Part shown: piece by piece, positions 58,940 through 64,000 of the stretch
Position numbering within the stretch: position 1 is the stretch's first letter
Layout: each line of letters starts with the position of its first letter
From: Paenibacillus elgii NBRC 100335
GTDB taxonomy: Bacteria > Bacillota > Bacilli > Paenibacillales > NBRC-103111
DNA length: 64,000 bases
Assembly: GCF_004000865.1 (NCBI RefSeq)
Contig: NZ_BIMB01000005.1
Coordinates: forward strand, 62,001-126,000
Direction: 5' to 3'
Position numbers and translations under genes: made by a program
Notes under the pieces: model-generated
The model's input: the letters and a program-made list of their open reading frames with translations, nothing else
Database searches by the model: none
Told to the model about the DNA's origin: nothing

Positions 58940-60865
58940 TTATTGTTTGAGCGTGGTAATGTATCGTTTGGCCAGCCCGCTTGGCGTATCGAACGCTTCA
59001 TAAACACGAATGGTAAACGGATTTTCGAGCTGCTCCGTTTTGGCGTTGAAGGTCAAAATCTGCTTGCCCGTTGCCAGTTTATTCGGGCCGGTAAACGAGC
59101 CTTCTGCGGTGCCTAGAACGCGTCCTTTCGTATCTACCAGCTCCATATAAAGCTTGGAGAAATTTTGATCGACTACGACGTTGTCGCTCTGCTTTACTTC
59201 CAACGTAAACGAGATTTTATAGCTGTAAATCAACCCACCCATGCTGCCAGGAGTTGTAGCGGACAATGTCCAATCGACGATTTTCAGATCAAACGGGTAC
59301 ATGGCGAACGTATCCCCCTCCGCACCGCTGCTTGCGGCCGTCTGCAGGGATGCAATGGTGCTCGTGTAAGGAGCCGCGGATTGCGTATCCAAAAGCTTGA
59401 TCGTCAGCTGCTTTCCGTCCTCCGTCTTCGGTACGTTGAACGAATAATTAACAATATAGCTCATGTTCGGGTTCAATGCAGCGGTGACCCCGGATTGCCG
59501 CGCTCCGGCATAAGCGGCTCCGTCGCTTCCGACAATCTCGGTCTGGAAAGCGGGTACTGGCACCGGCTTATCGCTCTTATTTGTGATCCGGAATTTGGCG
59601 ACGACCGAATGAAAACCGTTGTCACTCTCATGAAGATGCATTTCCATCAGGGTTACTTCCGTATTGGCATCGATCATCTTATTCAACGGATCGAAGGCGA
59701 TGGGGCTGCCGGTCCGGTAAGAAATCGCAGGCGCTGTATCCGTTTGCGCGCTACCCGGAACCGCAATCTGCACGCGGCCGACGTCGAACCCGGTTGCCGT
59801 AGTCGGCGCGCCCTGTCCTCCCCCCAAAACGAACGTTTCGGTCGTCGTCACGAATATGGAGGTCAACGTCACGTTGTTCTCGACCGGGACGGCGAAATGA
59901 ATATATTTTTTCTCGCCGGCCTCGACCGTCACGGCACCTTGCTCCGTACGGCCGCCGGTATACGTCTTGCGGTCCGATTGGCCGTCGATGCGGAATTCGG
60001 GTATCGTCTCCCGCCCGACGCCCGGGTTTTCCACCAATAAGGTGACGAGCGCCACCGGCCCCGTTGCCGCTCCTGCCGCATTCGGCACCGCTGCCGGAGC
60101 CCCGGTGGGCGCGCCGGACGCTCCGCCAGGCGCAGCAGCGGCACCGTCCGGGGCTGCCACAGTCCCTCCCGCTTCCGGCGTGGATGCGCCACCGGAGGTT
60201 CCACCGGCCGCAGCTCCCGTGGAAGCCCCGCCGGACGCTCCCGCCGAAGCTCCGCCTGTCGCATACTGCACCTTGATCGCCGCAGGGGTATAGCGCAGGC
60301 TGGAATTTAAGCCCGGAATCGTAAACGCTTCTCCCCATCCCTTCGGCTCGGCGGCTTTATCCGCTCCTGCCGCCGATGCGTACCACACTTGCCTCCCGCC
60401 TAGCGGAATCGTTAGCAGGTTCGTTTCCTTTTTCGGATAAACATACTCATCCACATTGACGAAGGAGAGCTCCGACAGTTTAATCGACGGCGTGCCTTCG
60501 ATGACGGTCATATAAACCAGCTCGCCGATTTCACCCGGCTCCAGCGCATTTTTGTTCGCAGCGCTCGCCTTCAGCGTATATTGAACTCCGTCCGTCGTGC
60601 GGACATGCAGCTGATGATCGGGAATCCGGGTCTTCTGCGTTCCCCCGTTATACAAACGAACGGATGCGCCTATGCGTGTGCCGCCGGCGGTCGTTTCTAC
60701 CGCCAGACTTTTCACCGCGGCACGGATCGAATCCGTTAAGCCGAAGTTGCTCGGAGCGGCCACTGTCGCTGGGGCTGTATCGGCCGCCAGCGCCGGCAAG
60801 TTTGCCGGAAGGAGTGTCGTCCCGATTATGACGAAGGTCAGTGCTGTTTTCCAAGGTTGTTTCAT
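58940..60865 (-). CDS. Large secreted protein with beta domains and a Gly/Ala/Pro-rich linker, unknown function
   Basis: A 641-residue protein with a signal peptide (TALTFVIIGTTLLPANLPALA) and no lipobox. Residues about 45-190 form one beta-rich domain. Residues about 200-275 are a low-complexity linker of Gly, Ala, Ser, Thr and Pro (ASAGASGGASTGAAAGGTSG). Two or three beta domains follow (VALVTLLVENPGVGRETIPEFRIDG, VTLMEMHLHESDNGFHSVVAKFRITNKSDKPVPVPAFQTEI). They look like DUF4352-type Ig folds. It precedes the RND efflux adaptor and pump genes transcriptionally downstream: the adaptor starts on the same strand 27 bases upstream of it, so it is the last gene of the efflux operon. The role is unknown. 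Confidence 0.75.
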   Translation of the reverse strand: MKQPWKTALTFVIIGTTLLPANLPALAADTAPATVAAPSNFGLTDSIRAAVKSLAVETTAGGTRIGASVRLYNGGTQKTRIPDHQLHVRTTDGVQYTLKASAANKNALEPGEIGELVYMTVIEGTPSIKLSELSFVNVDEYVYPKKETNLLTIPLGGRQVWYASAAGADKAAEPKGWGEAFTIPGLNSSLRYTPAAIKVQYATGGASAGASGGASTGAAAGGTSGGASTPEAGGTVAAPDGAAAAPGGASGAPTGAPAAVPNAAGAATGPVALVTLLVENPGVGRETIPEFRIDGQSDRKTYTGGRTEQGAVTVEAGEKKYIHFAVPVENNVTLTSIFVTTTETFVLGGGQGAPTTATGFDVGRVQIAVPGSAQTDTAPAISYRTGSPIAFDPLNKMIDANTEVTLMEMHLHESDNGFHSVVAKFRITNKSDKPVPVPAFQTEIVGSDGAAYAGARQSGVTAALNPNMSYIVNYSFNVPKTEDGKQLTIKLLDTQSAAPYTSTIASLQTAASSGAEGDTFAMYPFDLKIVDWTLSATTPGSMGGLIYSYKISFTLEVKQSDNVVVDQNFSKLYMELVDTKGRVLGTAEGSFTGPNKLATGKQILTFNAKTEQLENPFTIRVYEAFDTPSGLAKRYITTLKQ

Positions 60866-60892
60866 CGATGATTCCTCCTTATGCCGTGGATC

Positions 60893-62209
60893 TTATTTTT
60901 TAGCCGGCTCTTGTGCCGCAGGAGAGGGCTGGCCTTGGGGGGCCGGTTTGGCCACCTCCACCTTCTGGCCGTCCTTCAGCTGATGCTGCCCGCTCGTTAC
61001 GATTTGCTCTCCTTCTTTGACGCCCTCCAGTACTTCCTGATAAGCGTCGCTGATGCGTCCCAGCTTGATTTTACGCTTCTGGACCGTATCCCCCTGAAGC
61101 ACGAACACGAACGAATTCGATTCTTCGCGGACAATGCTGAGCGTCGGAACGGCGGCAACCTGCTCCTCCGAATCGGTGGTGAGCTGAACTACGGCCCGGG
61201 TTCCCGGTTTCAGCTTTTGATCCGGATTCCGGACTTCCAACTCCAGAGAATACGACTTGGTCGCAGCGCTCATGACGTTCGATAAAAACGTAATTTTGGC
61301 CATTCCTTTCTCGGCCGGATTATCCGGGCTGTAGTAGGCAAGCTCCTGCTTGTTTCTGACCAGCTCATACGACGGCTCCGACAGCTCGACCTTCAGCTTG
61401 ATCGGATCGATCTGCTGGACTTGCCCTATTTTGCCGTTAGGCGAAACGGTTCCGCCAAGCTCTATCGTATAATCCGTCAGCACCCCGCTGACAGGCGCTT
61501 TGACGTCATAATTCTCAAGCGACCGCTGCGCCTCCTCCAAGCTGATCCGCGAGGACTCCACCTCCGTCTGCTGGTCGGCCAGCGAATTCGTTTTGTCCAG
61601 AGCTGTCAGCTTGTTGCGCTGCGCCTGCACATCCATGCGGGCATTCTTCAGCGCCTGCTCGGCCTGTTCCACCTGGCGCTGCGTTGCTGCACCACCGTCA
61701 AAATCATTGCGCATTTTGTTGTAGTCTTTCTCAGCGTCGCTCGCCTTCTGCTCCGCCTTCGTAATCTCGTCCTGCAAATTGCGGCGGGAATTGGCGTTGT
61801 CCTCCACTGTTTTCGCAAGCGTCTGCTCCGAGCTCTTCACCTTGAGCTGGCTTTTTTTCAAGGACGATTCGGCCTCTCGATTATCGATTCGGAACAACAC
61901 CTCGCCCGCCTGCACGACATCTCCGCGTTTCTTCAAGACTTGCGTAATCTGACCGCTCGCCTTCGGGATGACGTCCATGGCGGACATCCCCACCACCTCC
62001 GCCACCTGTTCGCGCGGATCGCTGATTTTGCGCTTAGCGACCGCCTCCGTCTTCACGGGACGGTTATCCATCTTGAGGTCAACCGTGGATTCTCCCTTGG
62101 CGCCCGGGGCCGAGCAGCCTGCCGCAAGCAGGGCGGCTGCTGCCAATAAGGCGAAGACCCGAAGCGTGAGGGCTTTCTTCATCGCAATGTCTTTTCTAAC
62201 CTTTCTCAT
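60893..62209 (-). CDS. RND efflux adaptor lipoprotein (HlyD/MdtA-like)
   Basis: A 438-residue membrane-fusion protein. A lipobox LLAAGCSAPG follows the hydrophobic signal. It has the biotinyl-lipoyl half-motif VVGMSAMDVIPKASGQITQVLKKRGDVVQAGEVLFRIDNREAESSLKKSQLKVKSSEQTLAK, a long coiled-coil hairpin (EITKAEQKASDAEKDYNKMRNDFDGGAATQRQVEQAEQALKNARMDVQAQRNKL) and the second lipoyl half PVSGVLTDYTIELGGTVSPNGKIGQVQQ. It starts at the ATG behind GGAGGAGGC. It couples to the RND pump encoded directly upstream. Gram-positives have no outer membrane, so the adaptor probably works within the wall. Confidence 0.9.
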   Translation of the reverse strand: MRKVRKDIAMKKALTLRVFALLAAAALLAAGCSAPGAKGESTVDLKMDNRPVKTEAVAKRKISDPREQVAEVVGMSAMDVIPKASGQITQVLKKRGDVVQAGEVLFRIDNREAESSLKKSQLKVKSSEQTLAKTVEDNANSRRNLQDEITKAEQKASDAEKDYNKMRNDFDGGAATQRQVEQAEQALKNARMDVQAQRNKLTALDKTNSLADQQTEVESSRISLEEAQRSLENYDVKAPVSGVLTDYTIELGGTVSPNGKIGQVQQIDPIKLKVELSEPSYELVRNKQELAYYSPDNPAEKGMAKITFLSNVMSAATKSYSLELEVRNPDQKLKPGTRAVVQLTTDSEEQVAAVPTLSIVREESNSFVFVLQGDTVQKRKIKLGRISDAYQEVLEGVKEGEQIVTSGQHQLKDGQKVEVAKPAPQGQPSPAAQEPAKK

Positions 62210-62230
62210 CTTTCCGTGCCTCCTCCTTCG

Positions 62231-64000
62231 TTACATCTCTATCGTCGCCGGTTTGGAACCGTCGTCTGGTTTTTTTCGGTTAAACCAACCGGAAATCCGG
62301 TTTTTCCAGCTTTCGATCATTTCATAGATGATCGGCACGACGACCAGCGTGAGAATGGTCGAAGTCGTCAAGCCGCCGATAACGACAACCGCAAGCCCTT
62401 TGGAAATCAAGGTGCCATGCGCAAATCCGAGCGCGAGCGGCAGCAGCGCCATGATCGTCGCCGCAGCGGTCATAATGATCGGACGCAAGCGGACCTTGCC
62501 CGCTTCCATCAGCGCGTGGCGCACCGTGTATCCTTCCTCCCGAAGCTGCTGCACCCGTTCAAGCAGCACGATAGCGTTCGTAACGACGATCCCGATCAGC
62601 ATCATGAAGCCGATCATCGACGTAACGTTCAACGATTCCCTTGTCAGGAGCAGCGCCAGCAAACCGCCGATCGCTGCAAGCGGCAGCGAGAACAGAATGG
62701 CGAACGGCGCCGAGGCGTTGCCGAAGGCCAGCACCATGACCAGATATACGATAAATACCGCGACGGCCATCGCCATATACAGTTGGCCGAAGCTTTCGTC
62801 GGTGTCCCTGTTGACCCCTCCGAGCTCGCGTGTGACCCCCTCCGGAAGCTCTAGGGTCTTCAGAGCCTCGTTCACTTGGAGACTGACGCCGTTTTTATTC
62901 GGGCTATTGATTTTCGCCGTGATGGAAACCTCTTGCTTTTGGGTTTTCCGGGAGATGCTCGCCGGAGCGTCTACCTCGCGGATTTTAGCCACTTCGTTCA
63001 AGTAGACGGTACCCGTCTTCGTAGAAATCGGAAGCCGGCCAAGCTTCTCAAGCGTATCTTTATCCTTCTTGCTAAGAGAAACGGTCGTTTTGTACGTTAC
63101 GTCGTCCAGCTTGATGTCGCCTAGCTGCTGCTTCTGAATCCAGCCCCGCGCCGTTTCGCGGATCGTGCTGACATCCAGGCCGTACGTACGCGCCTTTTTC
63201 TGGTCCACAACGATATCGACTACAGTTTTGGCGTCGCTTAACGCGTCCTTCACTTCGTAAAGCTCCGGGAATTCCGCCAGCTTCTTCTTGATAATCCCCG
63301 CTGCGGCAATCAAATCCTTCTGATTGTCTCCATACAGCGTATACCCGAAGTCGGTCGTAGACGGACCTCCGCCGCCGAGAGAAGAAGGAAGAACTTCGGA
63401 GCCTTTCGGCAGCTCGGCCAAAATCGCGTTCTTGAACTGATCCCTTACTTGATCGGGCTTCACGTTATCGTTCATTTCCACAAAGAGTTGGAACGCGTAT
63501 GGCACCCGCTCGCTATTAGGCCCGTCTCCGCCGTTATACCCAACGAGCGCCTCCACGTAACGGAATACGGGATCGCCGTTGGAATCCTTACTCTCCATCA
63601 GCATTGCTTCCAGTTCCTTGGATTTGAGATCGGTCGCAGCGTAGGAGGTCTCGTAGGGAAGCTTCACGGTATAGTACATATTGCGCGGTTGAGCGCCGTC
63701 CGGAAAAAAGGCGATGGCCAAATTCGGCACGGTAATGACGATCGAAAGGATGAACAGAACGCCCGATATGAGCAACGACTTGATTCGGTGCGTCAAAGAC
63801 CACTCCAGAATTGATTCGTACATCGAAGTGAATCGGCCGACTTTCGTTTCGTCGTGCGCTTTGAATTGCTTGCCCCGCAGCACCAGCAGCTTGGCGAGCA
63901 TCGGAATGACGGTCAATGCCACCAATAATGAAGCCATCAAGGCAACGGCTATCGTAATGGCGAACGGCCGGAAAACTTCGCCGACGATTCCGCTGACCAT
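62231..64000 (-). CDS. RND efflux pump, AcrB/SwrC-like (5' end beyond the window)
   Basis: The C-terminal 589 residues of an AcrB/MMPL-type transporter. They begin inside a membrane segment (FRPFAITIAVALMASLLVALTVIPMLAKLLV), continue with a large extracellular docking domain and end in a bundle of membrane spans with ASAPFAILFSLPLAAIGGLLALLLTRESLNVTSMIGFMMLIGIVVTNAIVLLERV and RLRPIIMTAAATIMALLPLALG, the hallmark of HAE1-type pumps. The start lies right of the window. It precedes the adaptor gene by 21 bases and works with it in export of lipopeptides, surfactants or drugs. Confidence 0.9.
   Translation of the reverse strand: MVSGIVGEVFRPFAITIAVALMASLLVALTVIPMLAKLLVLRGKQFKAHDETKVGRFTSMYESILEWSLTHRIKSLLISGVLFILSIVITVPNLAIAFFPDGAQPRNMYYTVKLPYETSYAATDLKSKELEAMLMESKDSNGDPVFRYVEALVGYNGGDGPNSERVPYAFQLFVEMNDNVKPDQVRDQFKNAILAELPKGSEVLPSSLGGGGPSTTDFGYTLYGDNQKDLIAAAGIIKKKLAEFPELYEVKDALSDAKTVVDIVVDQKKARTYGLDVSTIRETARGWIQKQQLGDIKLDDVTYKTTVSLSKKDKDTLEKLGRLPISTKTGTVYLNEVAKIREVDAPASISRKTQKQEVSITAKINSPNKNGVSLQVNEALKTLELPEGVTRELGGVNRDTDESFGQLYMAMAVAVFIVYLVMVLAFGNASAPFAILFSLPLAAIGGLLALLLTRESLNVTSMIGFMMLIGIVVTNAIVLLERVQQLREEGYTVRHALMEAGKVRLRPIIMTAAATIMALLPLALGFAHGTLISKGLAVVVIGGLTTSTILTLVVVPIIYEMIESWKNRISGWFNRKKPDDGSKPATIEM

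Overview
The window reads as a chromosomal segment of a spore-forming, low-G+C-phylum Gram-positive of the Paenibacillus type. The support is indirect but consistent: strong AGGAGG ribosome binding sites with frequent GTG/TTG starts, lipoprotein-type sugar-binding proteins, a sensor-kinase/AraC-response-regulator pair beside an ABC sugar importer, PTS genes with a BglG-type antiterminator, a LytTR/PAS histidine kinase and a globin-coupled chemoreceptor. There are no rRNA or tRNA genes, no CRISPR array and no phage block. Most genes lie on the minus strand.

Layout. 1-2.4 kb: a partial adenylate kinase gene behind acsA, apparently one transcript preceded by a sigma-54 (-24/-12) promoter and a GTGTCCC palindrome pair. 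2.4-3.3 kb: a methyltransferase and a secreted protein. 3.3-12.9 kb: a maltodextrin locus (binding protein, MalF, MalG, GH13 cyclomaltodextrinase/neopullulanase, LacI regulator) followed by two tandem paralogous esterases; AAACGTTT-type operators precede both the binding-protein gene and the regulator gene. 13-17.4 kb: a DoxX/ArsR/SRPBCC group, and a MarR-UvrA-like resistance pair with clear operators.

17.5-23 kb holds the most unusual locus: eight genes in one direction encoding two thioredoxin-like proteins with CxxC, an ABC exporter without a peptidase domain, a 59-residue peptide with eight cysteines, a DUF6941-like protein, a MauE-like membrane redox protein, a membrane-anchored MauD-like protein that has lost its CxxC, and a secreted protein. 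It looks like an export and disulfide-handling system for a small cysteine-rich peptide.

23-32 kb: pdxS without pdxT, a decayed glutamine amidotransferase pseudogene, a LysR regulator, glyA-argD, an AraC/MATE divergent pair, and an NmrA-like/TetR divergent pair. 32.3-35.1 kb: a mobile-type repeat, a small membrane protein, a DoxX protein and a BlaI/M56 pair; perfect or near-perfect CACTAC-N5-GTAGTG palindromes tie the DoxX gene and blaI into one small regulon. 35.1-40.3 kb: a complete PTS operon (antiterminator, EIIA, EIIBC, HPr, EI) with an RNA antiterminator/terminator leader. 40.3-44 kb: a small protein, a HemAT-like sensor and a secreted MORN-repeat protein. 44-51.2 kb: an ABC sugar importer and its two-component system, separated by a second copy of the repeat. 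51.3-64 kb: a second two-component system (OmpR regulator plus 7TM kinase), a DUF2334 deacetylase-like protein with calcium-type repeats, a LytTR-PAS kinase, a large secreted protein, and an RND efflux adaptor and pump cut by the window edge.

All assignments come from reading the sequence and family knowledge; no database search was run.
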